Positions 55,804 to 64,000 of a stretch of DNA of 64,000 nt are shown one piece after another; the first letter of the stretch is position 1, and every line of letters starts with the position of its first letter. The stretch is from positions 17,060,760 to 17,124,759 of the forward strand of contig NC_136005.1 in NCBI RefSeq assembly GCF_048128805.1, given 5' to 3'. The position numbers and the translations under genes were made by a program. The notes under the pieces were generated by a model, which was not told the DNA's origin, made no database searches, and saw only the letters and a program-made list of their open reading frames with translations. This stretch comes from Centroberyx gerrardi. Its lineage: Eukaryota > Chordata > Actinopteri > Beryciformes > Berycidae.

Positions 55804-56161
55804 AGATGGACTATGCGACCCATGGGGGTTGGCCCAGTACTTGATGTGGCAGCGTGGTGCTGGGGGGTCTGGTTTAATCATAACCCTGTGAAGAGAGATG
55901 AGACAGATCAAGCCGGTTGAGTTGTAGCCTCTCTCATCCCTCCTGGGTCGCGGATCAGGGAGCGAAGCCAGAGTCAGCAGACCCCAGGGAGGTGGTGCTG
56001 GGCCAGACTCCCGCCCAGACACACAGACCTCTGATTGGAGAGAGGGGGAGGGGCGGCAAGGGTGTGTCTCTTTCCAGTAACACTGCTTCTCGTCAAAGCC
56101 TCAGGGAGGCTGAGATTGAGCAGGTACGGAAACTCTTTCTCAGAAATGCCCAGAGGGTGTT

Positions 56162-56201
<40 letters not shown>

Positions 56202-58414
56202 CGTGTGCGTGTGTGTGTGTGAGTAGTTATTGTTATGAGTTAGATTGGCAGGGCTCCATCATATTCGGCAAAGGTATATTTAAGTTCAAGTATTTGTCAA
56301 GAAGAATAATGGTGCTTGTCAGACAAGGTTTTATTGAGCAGAGATATCAATCATAGTAATGATCCCTATTGCCTGCGGTCCATACTGTAAGTCGTTGCCT
56401 GTACTTGAATATTCATCAGTAGCTTTTGGCAAGCAGTGAAACAACTACTCATACACAAGAAAATGGTGGCTCTTTGCTGTATGTACAGTGAAATACGATG
56501 ATATCAAAGCACCTTTTCCCATTATAGTGCTAAATCTTACGAATTCTTGGAATTCTCTCGAGCAGAGGTCCATTAAAGGCCTATAGATATGAGTTAAAGG
56601 AGTACACTAAGCTTTTAGGAGTTTGGCCCATTGGTCAACTAACATTACCTTAAGTTAAGCTATGAGAATGTAATGTATGCTAACTCTTAAGAATACAATA
56701 TGTTGAGTGTTAGTAAGCACCAGTCATTATCTCAAAAGTAAGAAAATGAGAACTTGTAGCAGCTCTAAAGCTAAACTGTAAGGAATCATAAATGATATGC
56801 AGCTAAGTCTGCCATTTTTTGTAAGAAATTGGTAAAGTTTACACAGTATATGATACAAAAATAAAATACTGTATTGAACCACCAGGGACTACTTTCCTTG
56901 TTTACATAGGCAGTGAACGTAGTGGGCGATGAGAGACTCTGTACAGCTACGAATTACAGCAGATGAATATGTGGTTGTTCACCTGAAATAGTTCCAAAAT
57001 AAACCTGGCTACATCAGCTGCATTGAGTTAATGATATTTCTTTTAAAAAAATATATGAACCTACAGGCAATAAAACCACTAACAACATTTTATGAGTAAA
57101 AAGGTCACTCGCCTTACTTTGGATAATGCGTACGATCACTCAACATAGTATGCTAATAGCATGGAGCACTAGAGCGAATGATCTACGGGGTTCAGATGGA
57201 TAAGTTTGGTGTCTGTTCTCATGGGCCAATTTCCCAAAAATGTGCTGTAGCCATGCTATCTGTCTGACTTTTTAGGTTGATTTTGGTTTGGCTCAATTAT
57301 ACAAACTAATATTTATCGACACGACATGTGAAGTGACCAAAGTGTGATTCCCCTCTTTGGCCAGGTGGTTCTGCGAGGGCCGTGAGCTGCACAACTCTCC
57401 TGACATCCAGATCTGGAGGGATGGTGACCTGCACACACTGGTGATTACTGAAGCCTTTGAGGACGACACGGGACGTTACACGTGCGTGGCCTCCAACAGT
57501 CTCGGAGCAGACAATACCTCCGCTGAGGTCTACATCGAAGGTCAGAACTAGAACAGTGCTCTGCAGGGAAAGTGATCTCGTCTTTGTAACAGGAAACAAC
57601 AGGGTTTATGGGAAATGTGATCATAATTTTGAGAAATTCTAGCACTAACAGTACCACTGGTGTAAGATAGAGGCTGCCAATCATCTCAACTATGGTCTCA
57701 TATTAATGCTACTTATACCAAGGTATCGCAATTATATTTTATGTTCAAAAATGCTATATGCAGCACCTTTAAAGACAGCAGCACAAAATTTCCTAAGCAT
57801 CTCTTTATTGTGTATAATGTTCACTGTGGAGGAGATGTTTTAGACTGAGAATTACCATAACAGACTGCTTTTATTTATGTCCCATTGCAGGAGCTTCGTC
57901 ATCAGACTCAGAAGGGGAAGGGGCAAAGTCCAGATCAGGAGCCATGCCTCAGTACGTGTGTTTCAGCATGACCCCTCCCTGACCCCGTGACCCTGTGAAC
58001 CCTAAACCCCCTGGAACAGGTTAACTGAGCCCTGCAGCAGCTCATCAGCCCTGCTGCCTGCTCCCATTTAACTAGGCCCTTAAAAAGCCCTTAAAGAGCC
58101 ATTACCCTGACCCAGGCACACAGGCTACGATCTAGCTAATGAGAGGTGCAGAGGGTTAATATGGTAAAAAATAACCCTGCCGAGATTGTCCCCTGTACTT
58201 AACTTTCAAACGTTTAACTTTTCACCCCTTGCCCTCTTTCACTCTCCTTCGATCTTTCATTTCTCTCTCTTTCTCTTGTTCTGTCTTTTTGTCTTTCTCT
58301 GTTGCATATGATAAACACTTTTCTGTGCTGGCCTTCGCAAACTTATTTTCCTTTGGTCCAATATACAGTATGATATTGGTAATGTATTGTTCCCACCTCT
58401 CTCTCTCTCTCTCT

Positions 58415-58479
<65 letters not shown>

Positions 58480-59117
58480 ATGAAATCCAGCTGTGTCTGG
58501 TTCTCTAATAAGTTTTTTGGTCATTATCTCTTATATAATCTGACTCCGTGTGGACTACTTCCTGATTCCCTTCTGTTTACACATTAAAGTCAGGCTCCTC
58601 TTCTCAGTGATATCATCTTAATTGCTGGGGAGACAATTTTCTTTGACTCAAAAGTTAATAATATGTTCACTGAAAGCATTTAGAGTTGAGAAATTCCTCC
58701 TTTGCACGTTTGGCATAAGAGACAAAGAAGAGACAGAAGAGAAGAGACAAAAAGTATATACTTTTGTTTCTTTTAGAGTTCAGAAGAAGACCACTTCAAT
58801 GTCCCTGACAATCCGCTCCTCTTCACCCAAGACCACTGACGTCCTTCCTCATCGCTCCACTCTGGTCCAGTCCCTGTCTCAGCCCCCGCAGCGGGTAAGC
58901 CACACAAAGTACACATGCAGTACAGCACCATACATCTGGAAAACTCTCTTGAATAACATCAGCAGACATGTTTCTCATTGGATTCTGCTCTCAGTGTTCA
59001 GAAAGTGAGTTTCTGTATGTTCTCCAGATGCAGAGTCCAGTATCGTCACTGTATGGTGGAGAGGCTCCTCTGTCAGCACCGCCTACCTTCACCAAGGTAA
59101 GTCTGTATACAGAGAAT

Positions 59118-59176
<59 letters not shown>

Positions 59177-59733
59177 CTTTGTCTCCCTGTAATAATAGTA
59201 CACAGTGCTGTGGCTTTCACCAGTGGGGGTCAGATAAAACATAGGCTTTGATGAGAGCTCCACCTCCAGCTCCACAACGCCCCTTTTCCAGCCCAGACTG
59301 TTCATCACCCCCCACCCCCGCCACCCCCGCACCCCTCCCCGGCTCCCTCCTCCTCCTCTACCCCACCTCAGGCTATGTGTCTTGTGATGGTGGGATTGAA
59401 ACGGGCCGAGGCAGAGCTTCGAGCGGGCCTGCCAAACCCACAAGGGTCAGGTCTGTTTCACTCTCATCCAGCCAGCCAGCTCCTAAATCATTTTCCACTT
59501 CATTACAAAAAGACATTTGTTTTTCTTCACCTCCACCCCCACCCGCACCCCCACCCCCTTCAAGAGCCGTTGCAGGCTTTAATCATCTCAATGAGAGGAT
59601 GTCCGCCTCTGGTGAAGTCAGCCCTGTGATGTCACCCATGCCACACGCACACATGCACACGCATACACTGTCAAGACACATGATGTACATTCCACCCCTG
59701 GTCTTCCCAAAATATACCCATGCGCCCAAATAG

Positions 59734-59765
<32 letters not shown>

Positions 59766-62700
59766 GGAGAGAGAGGCCCAGGCTCACATTTATTCACGCA
59801 GGCAAAGCGATAGAGTGTCTCTTGCTGATGGATATGCCAATCCATTTCACTGGGGCCCCGTTCTGTTGACTAGCGGAAGAGTCAACACAACACTGTGGCG
59901 TCTCCGTCCGCCCCGACACGGATGGCTTCCTTTGGTTCTGCAACACTAGAAGCTGTCACAGGATTGGCCGGACAGCACCGCACTGTCCCGCAGTGAAACA
60001 GAGTGGCTGTAGATAAGGGTCAGTGTCTGCCGGCCTCCCAGTCCCTCGAATGGTGTTACATGACAAGTGTGTCATCTCCCTCTCTGTCTCTGTCTCCATT
60101 CATCCCATGCGGTCTCTCTCTCTCCGGACTTCCCCGTTTCCCTATCTATTTCACTCTCCTCTCACCTCCTTGTCATCCTCGCCTTTCATTCGCTCGCTCC
60201 TTTTTCCTATTACTGCTCTCTCTCTCTCTCTCTCTCACTTTATCACTCCTTGCTGTTTTTTGTGGTCCCCTCTTTCTGTGCAGCTGTTGCAGGATGCCCA
60301 GGCGTCCGAGGGCCAGGTGGTGGTTCTGGAGTGCAGGGTGCGGGGAAGCCCTCCTCTGCAGGTCCGATGGTACCGCCAGGGAGAGGAGATCCTGGACTCC
60401 CCAGACTTTCGCATCCTCCAGAAAAGTGAGACATTCAGTGGCTCATTGTAGCAAAATGCTTATTAAATGCACGGTAATCATGATTGGCAGAAATTGACAA
60501 CCTACTGTTTTTCTTCTCCTCCCTCTGCCTGTGGCGTACTGTGTAACAGAGCCTCGATCTGCAGCTGAGCCAGGTATGTCACCTCACTTCCTGACAAATC
60601 TATTATAGTATTAATCTGCCAAGTGCAGTCTTGCTGTAGCATTCAGCAAAATTAGTCACGGATTATTAGTTGTGTCTGTGAAACCTGAGCTGCGTTTGAG
60701 GGCTGTATAATCAGTTGCAACCTGTCACCCGGTTATGACTACAGTAATATCACAATTTGATAACTCCATGTCTCGCAAGACATTCATCATCATATCTAGG
60801 ACAGTCAGAGGGAGTCCCTGGGAAAGTCTGACAACTACACCCCCACCACCTCCAAACCCCCAAGACACAAACACACCCACATATAAACACTGACACACAC
60901 ACGCTAATTTACGTTCAGATTTTTCCCGCCTGTGTGACTAAGGGGGCACATCAGGTGTTACTTTCAGGCTCTGACAGAAACACTGTGAGTCACTCAGACA
61001 TCCCTGAACATCTGTGTGTGTGTCTGTCTGTCTCTCTGTGCCTACTTGAAGAGTCACATCCATGCCTGCTGTATGTGTCTGTCTTCTCTCCCCCCACCGC
61101 TGTCTGTCTGTCTCGTCTGTTGATCTGCCGCTGGCCAGTGAGTCACCAGTCCGCATGACCTATCCATCATCAGTCTACCGTGTACATAACATCTGTCTAC
61201 CTGTCCATCACATGTCCCTCTTACCTCCCATTACAAACAAATGGACAGTCAACATGTCACTCGGTTTCATCCCTGCGCACATCACTGTCCATCAAGTTCA
61301 AGTCTGTCCTGTTATTCTGCTCATCCACTATGCACACATCGCCCCCTGACAGATTTCAGACTATTTTACTAATAAAATCTAACTTCTAGGATCATAAATG
61401 ATGGTTAGATCATTTATAGTGTATCTATGGTGATTGTTTTCCAGAGGAGATCTGCACCCTGGTGATAGCTGAGGCCTTTCCAGAGGATGGAGGTCTGTTC
61501 TGCTGCACTGCAGCCAACCTCTACGGCTCTGTCAACAGCACAGCCCAACTCACTGTCACCGCAGGTGCGTCTAACACTGCAAGAAACTGATCATCAACAT
61601 GTTGTTACAAAGCAGAGTTTGTGCATTACACAAGCTAGAAGGCACACGATTTAACATGGATATAGTTACTGTAAACTGAACATGTTTTTGGTTGTTCTTA
61701 ATGTCCCAAAAAGTGTAATAGCATGAACGGGTGGGTTTAAGTTGCTCTCAATGTACTCAAATGGTTCTAACAAAATATTCTACAAATGAAGAAAATTGCT
61801 GCCTGAAGTTAATTTTGCAATATTTTCTAAATCAAATCTGATTATATCTTCTTTGTTGCCAATTTTTAAGCAACAGTCTTTTGTTACCTAATAACTTGAA
61901 TAATATACTATTATGACTTTTATTCCAACATTAATGTTCTATTAGTAGGTCTTAATGTTTTCAAATGGTGGATATCTCATTTTGTAATGAAACTCAAATT
62001 TCCACATTTGCTACAGCTGTATTATTGTAGCACAGTCCATTTTCCCAATGAAATTAAATCTGTCAAATGAATCAGGACTTGGTCATGACATTGACCTATG
62101 ATAATCTTTCCTGGAGATCCTGTGGTTTTCGGTCAGTTGGTATTTCCTCTGATCCAGATGACCATCTTTGTCTTGTTTATTATAATGTAGTCTGTGAGGA
62201 AGGTGAGAGGCTTGAGATGATGAGCAGCTCTGTGTGAGTGTTGGAGGACACAAATATCTTTGTGTTTATTCTCACAGACAGATCTGTGTATGTGCAGTAC
62301 AGTACTCACCACACAGTTGAGGGAAAGGCTGAATAAACATGAATTGCATCAGTCTGACTGGACCCAGCTGCTGCTTTAGATCTGTTCAGATCAGCATCAC
62401 GTAGCTTTGATGCAGCGTTGTGTGTGTTATCTTTATCTACTGAGTAAGGTGGTGGCCAGAACAAAATGTAAACTGAAGTCAAGCGTCTTTGTCCTTGTTT
62501 CTCTCCCTCAGCTGTTGAGGACTCATCCAGTAATGGCGCATCTGGTGATAGCTCAGGGTTTGAGGACGCCACAGGCTTCCCCCCTCCTCCCCCACCCACA
62601 GAGATCAGCCTGTTGGAGCTGCCGCCCAAGACGCTGCCTCAGCCCAGCGCCGAGGGTTTCCACGTCAACGAGCTGGAGATCTGGCCCAGCTTGTCGGCCT

Positions 62701-63115
62701 TGCCGCCCGTACAGATGGGCTCAGAGCTGGAGGGCAAGGGGTCGCTACAGAACGGCCGACCCCCGAATCCACCGTCACCGCCCAGCCTGCCTAAGGAGAC
62801 CCTACCACCACCTCCTCCACCTCCACCCCTACCTCCACCTCCGCCGCACTCTGAATTTATGACGGAACCTCCACCCCAGGCGGCGCCAGACTCACCTCCA
62901 ACCCCAGGCAAGCTGTCTCCATCCCCTGGGAAGGAAGGTCCTCCGCTGCCTACCAAGCCCAAGCCAAAGCTGTGAGTACCTGTCTCTCTGCCCTGGGGGT
63001 CAGCTAGTCAAGGGAGGGCCAGCGGGAAGCAGACAGGCTGGGAGGACCGACTGAGGCCTGGTGGAACTGATAGTGTTGTGTCTCAGCTTTGTGAAAGGGT
63101 TAAAGGGGAATCCCA

Positions 63116-63150
<35 letters not shown>

Positions 63151-63934
63151 CAAAAGCATTCCTCTGCCTTTATGTTGGTGTCAGTGTGCCATCATGTGTG
63201 CCAGGGCCGGCCTGCCAGCTGCTGTGCGTCTGTTGCTGTAAACAGATCTGTGTGGCTTTTGCTGGATGGCTCCTATTGTTTCTATCTGACCTCGGTCTGC
63301 ATGCCCAGCCCAGGACGGGGCCATTGTTTTTTCCTCAGCACCTTTCTGTGAGCTCTATAGGGATCGGGTAGGATGTCTGTGTTATTGGAGGAGAGTTGGG
63401 CATTGAATGGCTTTGTTTTCAGTGGTCCTGTATGTGGAGCTGACTGCATGGTTCCTCTCTCACTTACTGATGCATGTCTGATCATGAACCCAACTGCAGG
63501 CCATGTTGACAAAAATACATGAAGTGTGTTCTAGTGGTTGGTTTTGATGTATTTTTCTTTTCTTTTCTTTTCTTTTCTTTTCTTTTCCACTCTCCTTTTA
63601 GAAAGGTCTCCAAGTTTTCTTTTTAGCTTGTGAAAACTTACAGAACCGAGACAGGATTTGTTGCAGCGTTTTTTTGATGTTATGACTGGCACAGTATAGA
63701 ACAATATGTCATCAACAACCAAGGGATGACAATGTTGTTATGATGCGGCAGGATGCATGTAGACAGCTAGGCCTGGCTCTTGCTTTGTGCAGCCTACAGT
63801 GCACTGCATGTGTACTGGAGTTCTGAATCCTCCTCATTGATGCTCATTGTGTAACTCTTGACATAAACCTTGATGCTTTGTTAATTCTGTGCTTCCAGAG
63901 CGGAGAATATAGAGGAGGAGACAGAAAATGACAG
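35545..63934 (+). CDS. palld: palladin, N-terminal 734 residues (gene continues past the window)
   Basis: Palladin is an Ig-domain scaffold of actin bundles, dense bodies and focal adhesions that binds alpha-actinin, Ena/VASP and profilin. Coding exons: 35545-36542, 57365-57540, 57891-57951, 58777-58894, 59028-59096, 60284-60425, 60550-60573, 61445-61564, 62512-62971, 63899-63934. All junctions keep frame and the last ends at a donor. N-terminal block DFADLTAFLSADEINRSLDL (residues 55-74), FIEELSSIFKG (207-217) and SSSPDSGYLSPK (229-240) identify palladin rather than myopalladin. Ig1 spans about 301-391 (Cys in LECRV and RYTCVAS), Ig2 about 470-569, and a proline-rich segment 570-722. KSRSGAMPQVQKKTTS is nearly identical to the mammalian linker. 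The start ATG directly follows the exon's acceptor; an upstream in-frame ATG at 35314 lies beyond that acceptor and was not used. The three C-terminal Ig domains are outside the window. Confidence 0.95.
38946..38960 (+). promoter_or_regulatory. CTCF-like motif in PALLD intron
   Basis: CACTAGATGGCAGCA matches the CTCF core variant CASYAGATGGC. Sequence match only. Confidence 0.45.
40586..40636 (+). repeat. (TG)n microsatellite
   Basis: About 25 uninterrupted TG units. Confidence 0.95.
41170..41240 (+). repeat. (TG)n microsatellite
   Basis: About 35 TG units with one GGC interruption near 41220. Confidence 0.95.
41640..41870 (+). repeat. teleost dispersed repeat with GGGTTA-rich core
   Basis: Blocks TCTATCCTTGTGAGAA, AGTAAGGACATTTTT, GAGGGTTAAGG, AGGGTTAAGGTTAGTGG and CACATAAGGATAGTTCAATG, followed by GTGTGTG. 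The order matches a very common teleost repeat whose consensus reads roughly 'ccttgtggggac ... aggacattttt ... gggttaggg ... ccccacaaggata'. The class is not known to me. Confidence 0.55.
42366..42393 (+). repeat. (CA)n microsatellite
   Basis: About 14 CA units directly upstream of a LINE 3' fragment. Confidence 0.9.
42394..42800 (+). mobile_element. LINE 3' end fragment
   Basis: The frame at 42490-42580 reads CWNSHPIPVRTAESVTIFRH then LKPHHF and a stop, the typical C-terminal end of L2/CR1-like ORF2 (consensus WNSLP..VRTA.S...F...LKTHLF). The downstream part ends with GTTGGATAATGTCTAAAAT, resembling the TTGGATAAGAGCGTCTGCT tail of a common teleost LINE family. It is 5'-truncated. Confidence 0.6.
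43264..43312 (+). repeat. (TG)n array ending in a G run
   Basis: About 20 TG units followed by ten G residues. Confidence 0.9.
43996..44120 (+). repeat. CA-linked dispersed repeat, copy A
   Basis: A (CA)n array followed by CTCTGGCCTTATATATTAAA and GTTCTTTCTTGTTTCTATCT. A diverged inverted copy lies at 55680-55800 next to a GT array. Confidence 0.5.
46905..47129 (+). mobile_element. LINE-like 3' tail with (TCTAAA)n
   Basis: Order: GAAGGGTTGGGGTTCTTCCT, CTCCATTTCGGACATG, a T-rich stretch, a TA array (47040-47067), ACATGTTCGAAATAAA and five to six TCTAAA units (47096-47129). The 'atgttcgaaataaa' plus short tandem tail is a recurrent teleost LINE 3' end. Confidence 0.5.
47619..47664 (+). repeat. 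(TG)n microsatellite
   Basis: About 22 TG units with one GA interruption. Confidence 0.9.
48116..48150 (+). repeat. (CA)n microsatellite
   Basis: Interrupted CA array with a GATA break. Confidence 0.85.
48457..48492 (+). repeat. (TG)n microsatellite
   Basis: About 18 TG units. Confidence 0.9.
49116..50254. mobile_element. Tc1/mariner-like DNA transposon, defective, 1139 bp
   Basis: Terminal inverted repeats of about 70 bp (49116-49185 and 50185-50254), the outer 23 bases identical and beginning CAGTTTTTTACAATTG, about 61 of 70 matching overall. TA dinucleotides flank both ends (49114-49115, 50255-50256), the duplication expected of Tc1/mariner elements. The minus strand at about 49727-49779 encodes CDVDENMWPNAGDRVD, resembling the C-terminal end of teleost mariner-like transposases. 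No long frame survives, so it is non-autonomous. Confidence 0.8.
50430..50647 (+). other. candidate alternative PALLD first exon
   Basis: Sequence with CAGCTG E-boxes and pyrimidine-rich tracts leads to a consensus donor CGCTCAG|GTAAGT (50647/50648). It is more CpG-containing than its surroundings. It could be the leader of an internal palladin promoter, as known for the mammalian gene. No acceptor or coding continuity was identified. Confidence 0.25.
51035..51104 (+). repeat. (GT)n microsatellite
   Basis: About 34 GT units with one TT break near 51090. Confidence 0.95.
51199..51301 (+). repeat. compound (TC)n(AC)n microsatellite
   Basis: About 18 TC units with one break, then about 31 AC units. 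It lies about 95 bp downstream of a GT array on the same strand, so the two purine-pyrimidine arrays are complementary. Confidence 0.95.
51772..51850 (-). mobile_element. diverged SINE-like fragment
   Basis: The minus strand reads GGACTGAGCAGG and CCCAGATTTGAGTCCGGGCT, a weak B-box-like ATTTGAGTCC in a tRNA-like context. It is probably an old SINE copy; boundaries are unclear. Confidence 0.3.
52045..52302. mobile_element. possible decayed hAT element
   Basis: The left end TAGTGATGCACCAATAC resembles the common teleost hAT terminus 'GATGCACCGATAC'. The right end (about 52270-52302, GCACTGGCACCACACTG) is a poor inverted match. No target duplication was found. Confidence 0.3.
54170..54193 (+). 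repeat. (CA)n microsatellite
   Basis: About 12 CA units. Confidence 0.85.
55680..55800 (-). repeat. CA-linked dispersed repeat, copy B, with GT array
   Basis: Read on the minus strand: a (CA)n array (55745-55800), then TATATGGCCTCATATCTTAG and TTCTTCTTTCTTGTTTCTAT, matching copy A at 43996-44120 in order and content. Confidence 0.5.
56159..56222 (+). repeat. (GT)n microsatellite
   Basis: About 30 GT units with TT and CG interruptions. Confidence 0.9.
57365..57540 (+). CDS. palld: PALLD exon: second half of Ig1
   Basis: Encodes WFCEGRELHNSPDIQI through DDTGRYTCVASN and TSAEVYIEG, the tryptophan, YxC motif and final strands of the I-set Ig fold. Acceptor TTGGCCAG|G, donor CGAAG|GTCAGA, phases 2 and 1. 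Confidence 0.95.
57891..58894 (+). CDS. palld: PALLD exons: linker between Ig1 and Ig2
   Basis: Two exons, 57891-57951 and 58777-58894. They encode GASSSDSEGEGAKSRSGAMP and VQKKTTSMSLTIRSSSPKT, the conserved Ser-rich linker. The intron between them holds a long CT array (58397-58478). Confidence 0.9.
58397..58478 (+). repeat. (CT)n microsatellite
   Basis: About 40 CT units with TTT interruptions. Confidence 0.95.
59028..61564 (+). CDS. palld: PALLD exons: Ig2 domain including a 24-nt microexon
   Basis: Exons 59028-59096, 60284-60425, 60550-60573 and 61445-61564. They encode PTFTK, LLQDAQASEGQVVVLECRV, DSPDFRILQKK, then PRSAAEP (microexon) and EEICTLVIAEAFPEDGGLFC. The microexon is phase 1 on both sides, so skipping it would stay in frame. 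The second Ig cysteine region reads LFCCTAAN, with one extra Cys compared with human FTCSARN. Confidence 0.93.
59097..60283 (+). other. palld: PALLD intron within Ig2
   Basis: It holds CA arrays at 59122-59174 and 59733-59761, a C-rich stretch with a proline-rich open frame (59248-59733) and a CT-rich tract before the acceptor. Confidence 0.8.
59122..59174 (+). repeat. (CA)n microsatellite
   Basis: About 26 CA units, starting 25 bp after a PALLD donor site. Confidence 0.95.
61565..62511 (+). other. palld: PALLD intron
   Basis: AT-rich 0.95-kb intron without recognisable features. Confidence 0.8.
62512..62971 (+). CDS. palld: PALLD exon: proline-rich segment
   Basis: Encodes residues 570-722. 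It contains GFPPPPPPTEISLLELPP, an FPPPP motif that binds EVH1 domains of Ena/VASP proteins, and a run PPPPPPPPLPPPPP suited to profilin or SH3 partners. Donor AAGCT|GTGAGT. Confidence 0.93.
63119..63146 (+). repeat. poly(T) tract
   Basis: About 28 T residues; it could be the reverse of a retroelement poly(A) tail, but no element body was recognised. Confidence 0.8.
63553..63597 (+). repeat. (TTTTC)n pentanucleotide microsatellite
   Basis: About nine CTTTT units in the last intron of the window. Confidence 0.9.
63899..63934 (+). CDS. palld: PALLD short exon (36 nt), last in window
   Basis: Acceptor CTTCCAG|AGCGG and donor ACAG|GTAAAG. It encodes AENIEEETEND in frame with the previous exon; length divisible by three, so it may be alternatively used. 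Confidence 0.75.
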
Positions 63935-64000
63935 GTAAAGAATTGGCTGTGTGGGTGAGGCTCTGGGTGTGAAGTGAGTGGGGCCTCGTGTGGCAGTCAG

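Larger units (their letters stand above)
36543..57364 (+). other. palld: 20.8-kb PALLD intron
   Basis: It interrupts Ig1 in phase 2. It carries about a dozen long GT/CA arrays, a Tc1/mariner-like element (49116-50254), LINE and unclassified repeat remains, and a CTCF-like site (38946-38960). A possible alternative first exon ends at about 50647. In mammals palladin isoforms arise from nested promoters, so internal promoters are plausible. Numerous short open frames here only read through repeats. Confidence 0.85.

Noticed and set aside
58222-58524. Arg-Glu repeat protein on the minus strand
   Set aside because: It is the translation of a GA array.
35545-63934. Identity as myopalladin (MYPN), suggested by the MQD start
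   Set aside because: SSSPDSGYLSPK, INRSLDLAREA and SGAMPQVQKKTTSMSLTI are palladin-specific, and Ig1/Ig2 match palladin better.

Overview
This is nuclear DNA from a ray-finned (teleost) fish. The evidence is four vertebrate protein-coding genes split into many GT-AG exons, gene products that align residue by residue with vertebrate families I know, and interspersed repeats typical of teleost genomes: a tRNA-derived SINE, L2-type LINE fragments, a hAT MITE, a Tc1/mariner-like element and many long CA/GT arrays. The species cannot be named from the sequence. No bacterial, viral, CRISPR or toxin locus was seen.

Layout. Three genes lie head to tail on the minus strand: ANAPC4 (coding 30352 to 22442), SLAIN2 (21692 to 6672) and SLC10A4 (2374 to 390). 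A fourth, PALLD (palladin), runs on the plus strand from 35545 and leaves the window at its right edge. ANAPC4 and PALLD are divergent, about 2-4 kb apart. I rebuilt every exon junction by hand. SLC10A4 gives a 427-residue protein in 3 exons, SLAIN2 gives 581 residues in 8 exons, and ANAPC4 gives 800 residues in 27 coding exons plus a likely noncoding first exon. PALLD is represented by its first 734 residues in 10 coding exons. All junctions keep the reading frame and none of the four genes shows a disabling lesion.

Roles. SLC10A4 is an orphan SLC10-family carrier of synaptic vesicles. SLAIN2 promotes microtubule growth at plus ends. ANAPC4 is a scaffold subunit of the anaphase-promoting complex ubiquitin ligase. 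Palladin is an immunoglobulin-domain actin scaffold. They are not a pathway; they are neighbours. SLAIN2 followed by SLC10A4 in the same orientation is also the mammalian order, whereas ANAPC4 and PALLD lie elsewhere on human chromosome 4.

Noncoding part. SLAIN2 introns hold a SINE, a probable 87-nt cassette exon and two copies of an unclassified repeat. ANAPC4 intron 20 holds an L2-type LINE fragment. The 20.8-kb PALLD intron is crowded with CA/GT arrays and transposon remains, including a 1,139-bp element with 70-bp terminal inverted repeats. I found no evidence of a previously undescribed system. The most interesting points are the SLAIN2 cassette exon, which would break the SAIP microtubule-tip motif when included, an in-frame 24-nt exon inside a palladin Ig domain, and the two well-bounded DNA transposons.
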